Below, in pieces: positions 1 to 8,926 of a stretch of DNA of 64,000 bases. The translations under genes and the position numbers were made by a program. A model generated the notes under the pieces. It had not been told where the DNA came from and did not search any database. It saw only the letters and a program-made list of their open reading frames with translations. The stretch covers positions 620,001 through 684,000 of the forward strand of contig NZ_JAASAG010000002.1 in NCBI RefSeq assembly GCF_012726265.1, given 5' to 3'. The DNA is from Streptomyces sp. HNM0575 (GTDB taxonomy: Bacteria > Actinomycetota > Actinomycetes > Streptomycetales > Streptomycetaceae). Numbering within the stretch: position 1 is the first letter of the stretch; every line of letters begins with the position of its first letter.

Positions 1-288
1 GATGTCCGCGGTCTCGGCCAGCATGACCTTCTGGACCGTGTGGCCCTTGATGTCCATGCCCAGGATGGCGCCGGCCTTCTCGACGGCCTCCGCGGGGTCT
101 GCGGCGAGCTTCACGCCGCCGGCCTTGCCGCGGCCTCCGGTCTTCACCTGCGCCTTGACGACCGCGCGACCACCGAGTCGCTCGGTCACCTCGCGCGCCG
201 CCTCGGGCGTATCGATGACTTCGCCGGCCAGCACCGGTACGTCATGCTTGGCGAAGAGGTCCCTCGCCTGGTACTCGAACAGGTCCAC
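1..288 (-). CDS. sucC: Succinyl-CoA synthetase beta subunit, N-terminal part (runs off left edge)
   Basis: Only the first 96 codons are present; the rest lies left of base 1. The protein starts [18 protein letters not shown] and continues with the ATP-grasp segment [18 protein letters not shown], both typical of the ADP/GTP-forming succinyl-CoA ligase beta chain. The beta chain grasps the nucleotide and pairs with the SucD alpha chain in the TCA cycle to make ATP/GTP from succinyl-CoA. The start is GTG at 288, about ten bases after an AAGGGG ribosome-binding site. sucD would be expected downstream, outside the window. Confidence 0.96.
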   Translation of the reverse strand, partial: MDLFEYQARDLFAKHDVPVLAGEVIDTPEAAREVTERLGGRAVVKAQVKTGGRGKAGGVKLAADPAEAVEKAGAILGMDIKGHTVQKVMLAETADI

Positions 289-846
289 GCGCGTACGTCC
301 CCTTAATCAGTGGTTCGCGGTTGTCAGCGTGTCAGCGTGATCGTGGGCGTGCCGCGTGGCCGCGGCGTCACGACGAGGCGCGGCATGTCCGCCTTGCAGG
401 TTAGCCCTGTGCGTCAGCGGTGCCTAAATTCCAGCTCACACCTCGGCGGTGACAACGGTCACAGCGCCAAGCACACGTTGTGCGGACGGAATCTACGCTC
501 CCGGCGCGGGCGTGGACGCCGCGGGGGCGGGGCCCGGGAGGCCCCGCGGGCACCCGGCGGCGGGCGGTACGGCGAAGCTGCGATGCGGCTTCGATGTGTG
601 CGCGCGAGCGCCGAATTCCCTTTGTGCGGGGCGAGTTGGAGCGGTTGCGCGACCGACTGCTCCGGCCCGACGGCCCCGACGGCCCGGTGCGCTCACGCGT
701 GGGTCCTCGTCACGCGTGAGTCCCCGTCGCGCGGCGCAGTGCGCACCGCCGACGAGGACTCACCGCGTGTACGGGCACGGGCACGGGCACGGACGCGAGC
801 GCGAGCGCGGGTGCGCGCATGGGCACGGCCGGGGCCCGGTCTCCCG
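289..846. other. Intergenic stretch between sucC and a secreted-protein gene
   Basis: No convincing gene. The right end (about 771-795) is a run of GGGCAC-type hexamers followed by GCGAGC repeats. The left end must carry the sucC promoter, but I cannot assign its boxes with confidence. The long plus-strand ORF across 310-1596 has the codon pattern of a shadow, not of a gene. Confidence 0.6.
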
Positions 847-1467
847 TCAGAGGGAGGGAACGCCCGGAGTGACCGGCAGCGCCGGAAGGGAGAAGGGGAT
901 GACGCCGATGCTCGGGACGCCGGGCACGACCTCGGGAACCTCGATCACGAGGTCTTCCGGCAGCCCCGGCGCGGACGATGGGGCGGCCTGAGCCGGGATG
1001 CGGGACACAGCGCCCAGGTCCGTATCCGCGGGAGCCGAAGACGCCTCGGACACGGCCTCACCGGCCTCTTGTGTGACATTGCTGCTCGCCTTCCCTGCAC
1101 CTTCTCGTACGCCGGCTCCCGTCTTCCGCGCCTGCCGCGTGGCCTCGTCGAGGAGCCGCGCCGGCCGGCGCTCCGTGGAGCGGGGAGCGGCAGTTGCGGC
1201 CTGGTCGAGGAGGGGCACGGGCGCGCGGTGCATCGCCTTCGGACCGTCGGCCGCTGTCTTCGGCACGCCGGTCGCTGCCTTCTGCACGCCGGTCGCCGCG
1301 GTCGCGGCCGTGGCGTCCCCGGTGTCCGTGACGTTGCCGACGGCCCATGCGGCCGCCGTACCCGCCGGCTGCTGATCCGCCGATGCGGCGCCGGCGCCCA
1401 GCGCCAGCAGCCCGGAAACCGCCGCCGCGAGGACGACACCGCGGCGAACGCTCCTGCTCATGTGCAT
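847..1467 (-). CDS. Exported low-complexity protein, function unknown
   Basis: A 206-residue protein with a clear signal peptide: basic start MHMSRSVRRG, hydrophobic core VVLAAAVSGLLALGAGA, cleavage near ASA-DQ. The mature part is rich in Ala, Thr, Gly and Pro and has no enzymatic motif that I recognise. The ATG at 1467 follows GAGG by five bases. The upstream gene at 1605-2846 encodes a similar signal peptide, so the two look like paralogues of an exported family common in Streptomyces. Function unknown; a cell-surface or matrix role is only a guess. Confidence 0.75.
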   Translation of the reverse strand: MHMSRSVRRGVVLAAAVSGLLALGAGAASADQQPAGTAAAWAVGNVTDTGDATAATAATGVQKAATGVPKTAADGPKAMHRAPVPLLDQAATAAPRSTERRPARLLDEATRQARKTGAGVREGAGKASSNVTQEAGEAVSEASSAPADTDLGAVSRIPAQAAPSSAPGLPEDLVIEVPEVVPGVPSIGVIPFSLPALPVTPGVPSL

Positions 1468-1604
1468 GGTTGCCTCATTCCTGAGTCCGGTGGTGGTGAA
1501 GCGATGAGCGATGGGTGGAGATGCGGGGTGGCCCGACCCCCTTCGCGGGCCACCCCGCAGCTCCTGCTCAGCCGTTCCGTTTCAGTGCGCGTGTGACCCG
1601 GGGC

Positions 1605-2846
1605 TCAGACCGCGGGGACGACCGGCCGCGGCGAAGTCGCGGGCAGGCCGGGGATGTTGGCGGCGTCGGTCAGGTCACGGCGGGACGGGGACGTCAGGAT
1701 GACCGTGACGTCGGTGACGACGTGGGAGACCGTCTCCTCCGTGCCGGCGTGCAGGCCTCCGCCCAGGGCGTGCGCGTACGGAACGGCGTCGGAGGCGACG
1801 CCGCCGGCGAATCCGCCGAGACCGCCGGCGACGTCACCGGCCAGCGCGTGCGTGCGGACGTACGTGCTCTCCGCGAACGGAGCGGTGGTGGCGGAGGCGG
1901 AGTCGGCGGTCACGGCGGCGTCGGTGGCGACCTGGTAGGCGACGGGACGCACGTGGACGGCGATGCCGCGGGCCGCGGGCGGCAGCACCGTGCCGCTCAC
2001 ACCGTCGAGGACGGGCTGCACGGGCAACAGGGTCAGCCGGACCTGGTGGACCGCGTCCTGCGCGTGGTCGCCTTCGAGTACGGGGGCGAGCTGCCCGGGG
2101 ACCGAGGCCGCCGCGGGTACGGGGGCGGCGGGAACGGTGGGGACGGTGGGGACGGCCGGTGCGGGCAGCGTGTGGACGGGCAGATGACGGGTCACGCCAC
2201 CGGGGACGGCGGGAACCGCGGGCACGGGCGGAACGGCGGGCACCGGCGGAACGGCAAGCACGGGCGGTACGGCGGGCACCGGCGGGACCTCCGGGGTCCC
2301 GGGAGCCGCGGGCAGGCGGTCCGTTGCCGAACGGACGTCCTTCAGGGCCTCCTTGACCGCCTTGCTCGCGTGACCGGTGCGGTCGAACGCCCGGCCCGCA
2401 ACACCCTTGGCGCCCTCGACGGCGGTGGACGCGTCCGTACCGTGCAGCCGGCCGGTCACGCCGTCCGCCGCATCGCCGGAAGCGGAGTCCTTCGAGAGGG
2501 GGGCGTTCGGAAGAGAGCCGGTCGGCAGGGTGTTGGTGGGCAGGCCGTTCTCGGGGATGCCCTTGCTCGGCAGCTTGGCGGCCACACCGCGTGCGGTGTC
2601 CTCGACGGTTCCGGTCGCCCTCTTCACTGTCTTCTTCACCCCGCGGACGGTGCCCGCCACGGTGTGCCCGGCACCGTCGCCGGCCTTCTGTGCCTCCCCG
2701 GCCGTGCGGTCGGCGGTGCTGTCGACTGTGCCGCCCGCGTGGGACGGCACGGGCAGCTCGGCGGCTGAGGCACCGGCGGTGCCCAGTGCCCAGATGCCGG
2801 ATGCGGCGGCGGCGACCATGAGTGAGCGTCGGATGTTCTTGCGCAT
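1605..2846 (-). CDS. Exported repeat-rich protein, function unknown
   Basis: 413 residues from ATG 2846 (MRKNIRRSLMVAAAASGIWAL, cleavage near ASA-AE). A TTG at 2864 would add six residues but has no better ribosome-binding site; AAGGA lies ten bases before the ATG. The mature protein begins with a long amphipathic region of TV/DT/AG repeats. Around the middle it has a run of Pro-Val-Pro-Ala-Val repeats encoded by 15-bp DNA repeats (about 2200-2290). It resembles the exported protein at 847-1467. No catalytic motif is visible. Confidence 0.75.
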   Translation of the reverse strand: MRKNIRRSLMVAAAASGIWALGTAGASAAELPVPSHAGGTVDSTADRTAGEAQKAGDGAGHTVAGTVRGVKKTVKRATGTVEDTARGVAAKLPSKGIPENGLPTNTLPTGSLPNAPLSKDSASGDAADGVTGRLHGTDASTAVEGAKGVAGRAFDRTGHASKAVKEALKDVRSATDRLPAAPGTPEVPPVPAVPPVLAVPPVPAVPPVPAVPAVPGGVTRHLPVHTLPAPAVPTVPTVPAAPVPAAASVPGQLAPVLEGDHAQDAVHQVRLTLLPVQPVLDGVSGTVLPPAARGIAVHVRPVAYQVATDAAVTADSASATTAPFAESTYVRTHALAGDVAGGLGGFAGGVASDAVPYAHALGGGLHAGTEETVSHVVTDVTVILTSPSRRDLTDAANIPGLPATSPRPVVPAV

Positions 2847-3103
2847 GATGCGGAAGTCCTTCAATTCAGGGGATCCTGAAGATCCTTGAGAGGTCTGAGG
2901 TCTTGGAGATCCCGTCGATCACGGAGATCACGGAGATCACGTCGACCGCGGAGATCTGGAGCCCCCTGGCCCCGGACGCCGCATGGGATTCCGGGGACCC
3001 GGGCTCGGGCGGACCTGTCCACCCCCGCGTGGCAGGTCGCGCGCGCGGACGTGACGCGGTGCGTTACGCGTCGCGCAGGCGCGCGGGTGGGTGGAAGTCC
3101 GCC

Positions 3104-4069
3104 CTAGCCGGGGAATTCGAGGACGTCACCGGCGAGTTCACGCGTCGGCGTACCGTCCGTGGCGCGTACGGCTCCGTACCGGAGCGGCACGCCGTGCTCA
3201 CCGCCGCCGAGCACGGCGTGCGGGTCGTGCGGGCCTCCGCGCTGCCCCTGCCCGTCGCCGATGTACTGCGACGCGCTGAGCGCGGGCACGGCGGGCGACT
3301 GCTGGAACGGAAGCCCGTCCGCGGGGGCTCCCCCGCCGGCGATGCCGTCGCCGTCGGTCGCCTGGGACGCGCTGCCGGAAGGGAACGCGGCCGGTGCCGC
3401 ACCCCGAACCCCGTGCGCGCCCCGGCCTTCGGCACGGTCGCCCGCGACGCCGTCGGACGCGTCGCACGGGCCGCCGTGCGTGGCCTCGTCGCCTGCCTGG
3501 CCGCCGCCGTCGCCCGGCGTACGGCCGTCGACGGCGCCGAGTCCTTCGAGTCCGAGGCGGCCGGGCAGTTCGTGCAGTCCGGAACGTCCCGCGACGTCCT
3601 CGACCGCGTCGCCCACCGGGCGCGTGACCTGTCCGGCGCTGTCCGCGCCGTCCGCGAACGGTCCCGTCACACGCGATGTGGTGCGCTCGGCCGCCCGGCG
3701 GGTCTCGCGCCGCTGCTGCTCCGCGAGTTCGGCCCCGGTAAGGGACTCTCCCGGCTTCGCCTTCGCCTTCGCTGCGGCTGCGGCTGCGGCCCTGCCGATG
3801 TGGCCTGCCTTGCCGACCCGGGCCGCCTTTCCGGCCTTGTCGGAGATCCCCGAAGACCCGGCGGAATCAGGGGACTTCAGCAGCCCGGACGCCGCGCCGC
3901 CGGACTGGCGGCCGTCGTGATCCGTACCGGAGACCGCGTTCGCGCTGCCGCCGAAGACGACGGCAAGCGCGAGGAAACCGCCGAGGAAGAGCATCGTCAG
4001 CAGGGCCCTCCGCGCAGCGGCCGTACGCGGCAGGCGCACGGCGGCAGGCACGGCTGAGGCTACTGACAA
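3104..4069 (-). CDS. Exported protein of unknown function
   Basis: 321 residues if started at TTG 4069, which sits seven bases after a strong GGAAGG; an in-frame GTG at 4051 is the alternative. The N-terminus is basic, followed by the hydrophobic segment TMLFLGGFLALAVVFGGSANA, a signal peptide or anchor. The rest is Gly/Ala/Asp-rich, with a basic Ala/Lys stretch and a short more ordered C-terminal part containing SASQYIGDGQ and HDPHAVLGGGEHG. Similar exported proteins occur in many Streptomyces. Function unknown. Confidence 0.72.
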   Translation of the reverse strand: MSVASAVPAAVRLPRTAAARRALLTMLFLGGFLALAVVFGGSANAVSGTDHDGRQSGGAASGLLKSPDSAGSSGISDKAGKAARVGKAGHIGRAAAAAAAKAKAKPGESLTGAELAEQQRRETRRAAERTTSRVTGPFADGADSAGQVTRPVGDAVEDVAGRSGLHELPGRLGLEGLGAVDGRTPGDGGGQAGDEATHGGPCDASDGVAGDRAEGRGAHGVRGAAPAAFPSGSASQATDGDGIAGGGAPADGLPFQQSPAVPALSASQYIGDGQGQRGGPHDPHAVLGGGEHGVPLRYGAVRATDGTPTRELAGDVLEFPG

Positions 4070-4388
4070 GGCAGGACCTTCCAGGGTGGACAGGTGGATG
4101 CACGGGTGCCGGACGCGGCCTGCACAGGCGGCGGAGGCGGGTAGGGATGCCCGCCGGAGGCCGTGCGTGGGGCCGTGCGCTCCGGACACGGAGATCCTTG
4201 CACGGCGGCAGGTCCCCACCGCAACTGCCGTCACAACTTGTTCACTTCGAGATCACGCGACTCCGCCGGTTATGGCGCCGCAGGGATCAAGTCCCGTGAG
4301 CGAAACGGCAGTTGGGCATCCATGCCCCGCCGTCCGTCCCCGCTCGCCCATCTCCCCCGTCTCCTCCGGGGTTTCACATTCCCCCTCG
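4070..4388. other. Intergenic stretch with a 10-bp inverted repeat
   Basis: No gene seen. CAACTGCCGT at 4222-4231 and ACGGCAGTTG at 4305-4314 form a perfect 10-bp inverted repeat with a 73-bp gap. It lies between the end of the VWA gene and the start of the exported-protein gene. It could be a pair of regulator half-sites for the latter or part of a transcript-end structure; the sequence alone does not decide. Confidence 0.5.
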
Positions 4389-5741
4389 TCACACCTCGTC
4401 GGGGACCGGAAGCGGCCGCTTCTCGACGGCCGCCGCCATCACCTCGGGGAAGTGGTCGGGCGTACAGGCGAAGGCGGGCACGCCAAGGGCGGCGAGCGCG
4501 CTCGCATGGGAGCGGTCGTACGCGGGCGCTCCCTCGTCCGACAGCGCGAGCAGGGCCACGAACTGCACGCCCGCCGCCTTCATCTGCGCGACCCGCTTGA
4601 GCATCTCGTCACGTATGCCGCCCTCGTAGAGGTCGCTGATGAGGACGACGATCGTCTCCGCGGGGCGGCTTATCCGCGACTGGCAGTACGCCAGCGCCCT
4701 GTTGATGTCCGTACCGCCGCCCAGCCGGGCGCCGAAGAGGACGTCCACCGGATCGTCGAGTTCGTCGGTGAGGTCGACGACGCTGGTGTCGAAGACGACG
4801 AGCCGCGTGTTCAGCGAACGCATCGACGCGAGCACCGCCCCGAAGACCGACGCGTGCACGACGGACGCGGCCATCGAGCCGGACTGGTCGACGCAGAGCA
4901 CCACGTCCTTCTTCACACCTCGTGCGGCGCGGCCGTGGCCGATGAGGCGCTCGGGGACGACGGTGCCGTGCTCGGGCAGATAGTTCTTGAGGTTGGCCCG
5001 GATCGTACGGTCCCAGTCGATGTCGCGGTGGCGCGGGCGGCGCACCTTCGCGGAACGGTCGAGCGCTCCCGTGAGCGTGGAGCGGGTGCGGGCGGCGAGC
5101 CTCTTCTCCAGATCCGCGACGACCTTGCGCACCACCGTGCGAGCGGTCTCCTTGCTGGTCTCCGGCATGGCGGCCTTCAGGGAGAGGAGCGTGCCGACGA
5201 GATGCACGTCCGGCTCGACCGCCTCCAGCATCTCCGGCTCCAGCATCAGGGCGGACAGGTCGAGCCGCTCGATGGCGTCACGCTGCATCACCTGCACCAC
5301 GGAGCTGGGGAAGTACGTCCTGATGTCGCCCAGCCAGCGCGCCACTTGGGGCGCGGAGGCGCCGAGGCCGCCGGCCCGCCGCCCGCCTGCCCGGGCTTGT
5401 CCGGAGCCCTGGCCTTGCCCTGAGCCCGGTCCGGTGCCGCTGCCATCGGGCGGGCCGCTGCCGTAGAGCGCCTGGAGCGTACGGTCCATGTCGGCGTCCG
5501 TACCGCTCAGCTCGCAGCCGGTCCCGTCCGAACCGCTTCCGGCGCCGAGCACCAGCCGCCAGCGGCGCAGCCGCTCCGCGGCATGCGTGCCGGGGCCGCC
5601 GGTCGCGGCCGCGACGTCGGGGGTGTCCGAGGTGCCGGTCGCGGCCGCGCCGTCGGGGGTGTCCGAGGTGCCGGTCGCGGCCGCGCCGTCGGGGGTGTCC
5701 GAGGTGCCCGGCATGGCCGGGGCGTCGGGTGTGCCGGTCAT
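4389..5741 (-). CDS. VWA-domain protein (CoxE-like), third gene of the MoxR cassette arm
   Basis: 450 residues. The C-terminal half is a von Willebrand A domain with a complete MIDAS: DQSGSMA near residue 283, the Thr of GGTDIN, and the Asp of ISDLYEGG. Such domains bind a divalent metal and act as adaptors for MoxR AAA ATPases. The first 40 or so residues are tandem copies of a 12-residue unit (SDTPDGAAATGT) encoded by 36-bp DNA repeats; a Gly/Ser/Gln-rich linker follows. The ATG overlaps the stop of the DUF5682 gene by 4 bp (ATGA), so the two are translationally coupled. Probable partner of the ATPase encoded at 8923-10053. Confidence 0.9.
   Translation of the reverse strand: MTGTPDAPAMPGTSDTPDGAAATGTSDTPDGAAATGTSDTPDVAAATGGPGTHAAERLRRWRLVLGAGSGSDGTGCELSGTDADMDRTLQALYGSGPPDGSGTGPGSGQGQGSGQARAGGRRAGGLGASAPQVARWLGDIRTYFPSSVVQVMQRDAIERLDLSALMLEPEMLEAVEPDVHLVGTLLSLKAAMPETSKETARTVVRKVVADLEKRLAARTRSTLTGALDRSAKVRRPRHRDIDWDRTIRANLKNYLPEHGTVVPERLIGHGRAARGVKKDVVLCVDQSGSMAASVVHASVFGAVLASMRSLNTRLVVFDTSVVDLTDELDDPVDVLFGARLGGGTDINRALAYCQSRISRPAETIVVLISDLYEGGIRDEMLKRVAQMKAAGVQFVALLALSDEGAPAYDRSHASALAALGVPAFACTPDHFPEVMAAAVEKRPLPVPDEV
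5616..5710. repeat. 36-bp tandem repeat inside the VWA gene
   Basis: Two complete and one partial copy of a 36-bp unit starting at 5616, 5652 and 5688. Each unit encodes 12 residues, so copy-number change keeps the reading frame. It codes for the Thr/Ser/Asp/Ala-rich N-terminal tail of the VWA protein. Confidence 0.85.
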
Positions 5742-8700
5742 GTGGGCGACTCCTCCTGGTCCTCCTCGGCAACGGGCGGGGCGGGTCCGGGCTCGGTGGG
5801 TCCCGGCTCGGAGGATCCGGGCTCGGAGGATCCGGGCTCGGAGGGTTCGGCCAGTCCCGATGGGCCGACCTCCGCAGGTCCGGCTTCGGATCCGGGTCCG
5901 AGCGGAACTTCGGGTCCGGGTTCGGAGGATCCGGACTCGACGGGTCCGGGCTCGGAGGATCCGGCCGGTCCGCCCGGTCCGGCCTCCACAGGTTCAGCTT
6001 CGGCTTCGGGTCCAGGTTCGACCTCGGCTCCGGCTTCGGGTCCAGCTTCGGATCTGGGACCGGGACCGGGTCCGGGACCGGAACCGGAACCGGGACCACG
6101 TCCGGCTTCGGGTCCGGCTTCAGGTCCGGGTCCGGCTGGAGCTCCGGGTCCGGGTCCGGGTCCGGGTCCGAGCGGAACTTCGGGTTCGGGTGGAACTCCG
6201 GGACCGGGTCCGGGACCGGCCTCGGCTTCGGCTTCCGGCTCCGCGTCCCCCAGCAGCAGTCTCAGCGTCGGCAGCACCGCGTCCGCGCGGGGCGCATCCA
6301 GCCCGTGCCCGAAGCCCGCATATACGGGCCGGACCGGCGGAGCCTGTGGCACCGGACCGCCCGCGCCTGCCGCCGGGCCGCTCCCGCCGCCCGCGTCCAC
6401 GTCGGCCGTCGTGAACCGGCCGCCGCGCCGGACGAGTTCGCCGACAGTGCGCCGCACTCCGGGCTCGAACTCGGCGAACGTCCTGCGCAGCAGGGGCAGT
6501 ACGTCCGTGAAGGCCTCCCCCGGAACCGACGAGAGCCAGCCGTCCACGAGGCCGAGCAGCCGCTCGTCGTGCACGAGCAGCATGCCGCCACCGGCGAGGA
6601 ACCCTTCGATCCACGCCGCCGCCTCGGGCGGAGCCGTGCCCGGCGAGAGCGCCAGACCCATCAGCCGTGCCGCCCGTGCGGGGGTCAACTGGGCGTCGTC
6701 CAGCAGCAGTCGTACGCAGCGGCCGCGGATCAGACCCGGTATCCGTTCGCGCGAGGCCAGCTTGCGCAGCACGGCGCGCCACCGGGCCTGCACGCCGTCC
6801 GTCGCGTAGGGCGCCCCGTCCGTCGCCGCCGCCCCCGAGTCCGGATCCGGGTCCGGGTCCGGCACGGCCGCCGCCTGCGCCGGTTCCACCGGTTCCGCCG
6901 CCTGCGACAGCAGCGCCACGCTGCGGTGCACGGCGTCGACATGGCGGCGCATCCGCTCCGCACCGTCCGCGTCGAGGCCCGCGCACGCCGGTGGAAGCCC
7001 GACGCACACCCGTTCCGCCAGGCCGTGCGCGACCTCGGTCAGCACCGCCGAGTCGGTGCCGCGCACAGTGCCGTACCGCACCGAACGCACCAGCGCCGGA
7101 AGGGCCTCGGCGAGCCGGCCGACGTCGGAGTCCAGGGCGGCGCGGTCCGCCAGGGCCCGCATGACGACCGTCAGCGCCTCCGGCAGCTCCGCCAGCAGAC
7201 ACCGCTCGGCGAGCGCGGTGACCTCGGCCAGCTCCGTGGCCTCGCCCGCCTGCCACACCGCCTTGGCCGTCGCCGCCGCCTCGACGGTCGTGCCCCACAC
7301 CCCCGCCTCCGCCGTACGCACCGACAGCTCCGGCTCCCAGCAGAGCCGCCAGCTCTCGCGGAACGTGCCGGTACTGACGGTGCGTGAGCGCACGGGCAGA
7401 CCCCAGTCGACCTCCAGCAGGCGCAGCCGGTGCAGCAGACGGCTGCGCGCCGAGTCGGTGTCCTTGCGCAGGTCGAGGTCCAACTCCCGCTCACCGGCCT
7501 GCGGTTTGAGCCTCAGCGTGCGCTGCTGCCGGGCCAGATCGCGCTGGAGCGGTACGGCGGGCGCCGCCTCCGGCACCTCGCCCAGCACGTCACCGACGAC
7601 GAGCCGGTCCCGTACGAGCGCGAGCGGCACGTCGGAGCCTTCGCACATCACCGCCCGTACGGCGTCGAGGGTCTCGGTCAGTCCCGCCAGCGGTCTGCCG
7701 CGCATCGCGGCGAGCGACTCGGCCAGCCGTACGGCCTCGATGACGTGCGCCGACGAGACCCCGTGGTCCTCTTCGCGCAGCAGCCGGGCCACCTTCGTCA
7801 TCCAGCGCTCGAGGACGCGGTCGGGCGCACCGAAGAGGTGCCCGTACCACCCCGGCGAGGTGATGCCCGCTCCGTAACCGCTGCGGCGGGCGAGCCTGCG
7901 ATGCGTCCAGGGCACCCAGGTGATCTCCGCCTTCACCTTCGGCAGGCCCTTCAGCAGCAGCCGGTCGTCGGCGACCCTCGCCTTCGCCGCGAGCGCCGGG
8001 ACATGCCACGCACCGCAGACGACGGCGACTCCGTCCGCACCGAACTCCCGCACCGCGTCGCGCAGTCGCAGCCGCATGTGGGCCTCGCGCACCTCGTCGC
8101 GACGGTCCCCGCCCGCGCCCGGCGGCGACGCGGTGCCCGCCGCTTCTCCGTGCTGTTCGCGCAGGGCGGCCATGGCCTCGCCGAGCACGGCGAAGGGCGC
8201 GTACGGATCGGAACCGGCGTGCGTCCCGCGGTGCTCGACGACGTCCTCCCACCACCTTTCGGCGTCGTCGTAACCGGCCGTCCCGGCCAGCACCGCGAGC
8301 GGATCGACGCGCACGGCCTCGGCGGCGGCGGTCCCGCCCCCGCTTCCGGGACCCCCGCTTCCGGGACCCCCGTCTCCGGAACCTCCGCCTCCGGCGCCCT
8401 CGCCTTCGCCTTGGCCCCCGTCTTCGTGCTCCTTGTCCCGCTCCCTGCCCTTCTCTCTGTCCTTCTTGCCCTCGTGCTCCTTGCCCCCGTGCTCCTTGCC
8501 CTCGTGCTCCTTGCCCCCGTGCTCCCCGTCCAGGTCCTCGTCCTCTCCGCGCCCGGCGAGCGAATGCGCCGCCGGAAGGTCGATGAAGCGGACCGGCACT
8601 CCGTGCTCCAGCGCCCATCCGATCGCGACCCACTCGGGGGAGAAGGCCGCGAACGGCCAGAACGCCGCCCGGCCCGGCTCGTCCGGTGCATGCGCGACGA

Positions 8701-8926
8701 GCGCCACCGGCGGTCGCATCGCCTCATCACCGGCGAGCGCCACGACCGCGTCCGCCTCGGGCGGCCCCTCGACGAGCAGCACCCGCGGCCGGTGCGCCTC
8801 CAGCGCGGCACGTACGGCACGGGCCGAACCCGGCCCGTGATGCCGCACCCCCAACAGCAGCGGTGCGCCGAGGAGTTCAGCGCCGGCGGCTCCGGGGGCG
8901 CGCGCCCGCACGGCCGTCACGGTCAC
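5738..8926 (-). CDS. DUF5682 family protein, second gene of the MoxR cassette arm
   Basis: 1062 residues; GTG at 8926 overlaps the ATPase stop (GTGA). DUF5682 is typically found with MoxR/VWA/SWIM genes. The N-terminal motif GVRHHGPGS (His29-His30), the acidic VEGPPEAD (Glu53) and VCGAWHVPAL (near residue 308) resemble in order and spacing the GxxH, Glu and GAGHL motifs of the TIKI/TraB/EreA hydrolase superfamily; a metal-dependent hydrolase fold is my inference. Between the first motifs and the third is a linker of alternating KEHEGK/KEHGGK units. The last 170 or so residues are a Pro/Gly/Glu/Ser repeat tail (DNA 5741-6245) with no fold that I can see. The open frame extends upstream to 10378, but that part is a shadow of the ATPase gene. 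Confidence 0.85.
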   Translation of the reverse strand: MTVTAVRARAPGAAGAELLGAPLLLGVRHHGPGSARAVRAALEAHRPRVLLVEGPPEADAVVALAGDEAMRPPVALVAHAPDEPGRAAFWPFAAFSPEWVAIGWALEHGVPVRFIDLPAAHSLAGRGEDEDLDGEHGGKEHEGKEHGGKEHEGKKDREKGRERDKEHEDGGQGEGEGAGGGGSGDGGPGSGGPGSGGGTAAAEAVRVDPLAVLAGTAGYDDAERWWEDVVEHRGTHAGSDPYAPFAVLGEAMAALREQHGEAAGTASPPGAGGDRRDEVREAHMRLRLRDAVREFGADGVAVVCGAWHVPALAAKARVADDRLLLKGLPKVKAEITWVPWTHRRLARRSGYGAGITSPGWYGHLFGAPDRVLERWMTKVARLLREEDHGVSSAHVIEAVRLAESLAAMRGRPLAGLTETLDAVRAVMCEGSDVPLALVRDRLVVGDVLGEVPEAAPAVPLQRDLARQQRTLRLKPQAGERELDLDLRKDTDSARSRLLHRLRLLEVDWGLPVRSRTVSTGTFRESWRLCWEPELSVRTAEAGVWGTTVEAAATAKAVWQAGEATELAEVTALAERCLLAELPEALTVVMRALADRAALDSDVGRLAEALPALVRSVRYGTVRGTDSAVLTEVAHGLAERVCVGLPPACAGLDADGAERMRRHVDAVHRSVALLSQAAEPVEPAQAAAVPDPDPDPDSGAAATDGAPYATDGVQARWRAVLRKLASRERIPGLIRGRCVRLLLDDAQLTPARAARLMGLALSPGTAPPEAAAWIEGFLAGGGMLLVHDERLLGLVDGWLSSVPGEAFTDVLPLLRRTFAEFEPGVRRTVGELVRRGGRFTTADVDAGGGSGPAAGAGGPVPQAPPVRPVYAGFGHGLDAPRADAVLPTLRLLLGDAEPEAEAEAGPGPGPGVPPEPEVPLGPGPGPGPGAPAGPGPEAGPEAGRGPGSGSGPGPGPGPRSEAGPEAGAEVEPGPEAEAEPVEAGPGGPAGSSEPGPVESGSSEPGPEVPLGPGSEAGPAEVGPSGLAEPSEPGSSEPGSSEPGPTEPGPAPPVAEEDQEESPT

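Noticed and set aside
321..345. TTGTCAGCG near the sucC start as a PafBC box
   Set aside because: No TANNNT at the required 8-base spacing and no gene downstream on that strand.
310..1596. 428-codon plus-strand ORF opposite the secreted-protein gene
   Set aside because: Arg/Gly-rich translation with poor codon bias; the minus-strand signal-peptide gene explains the region.
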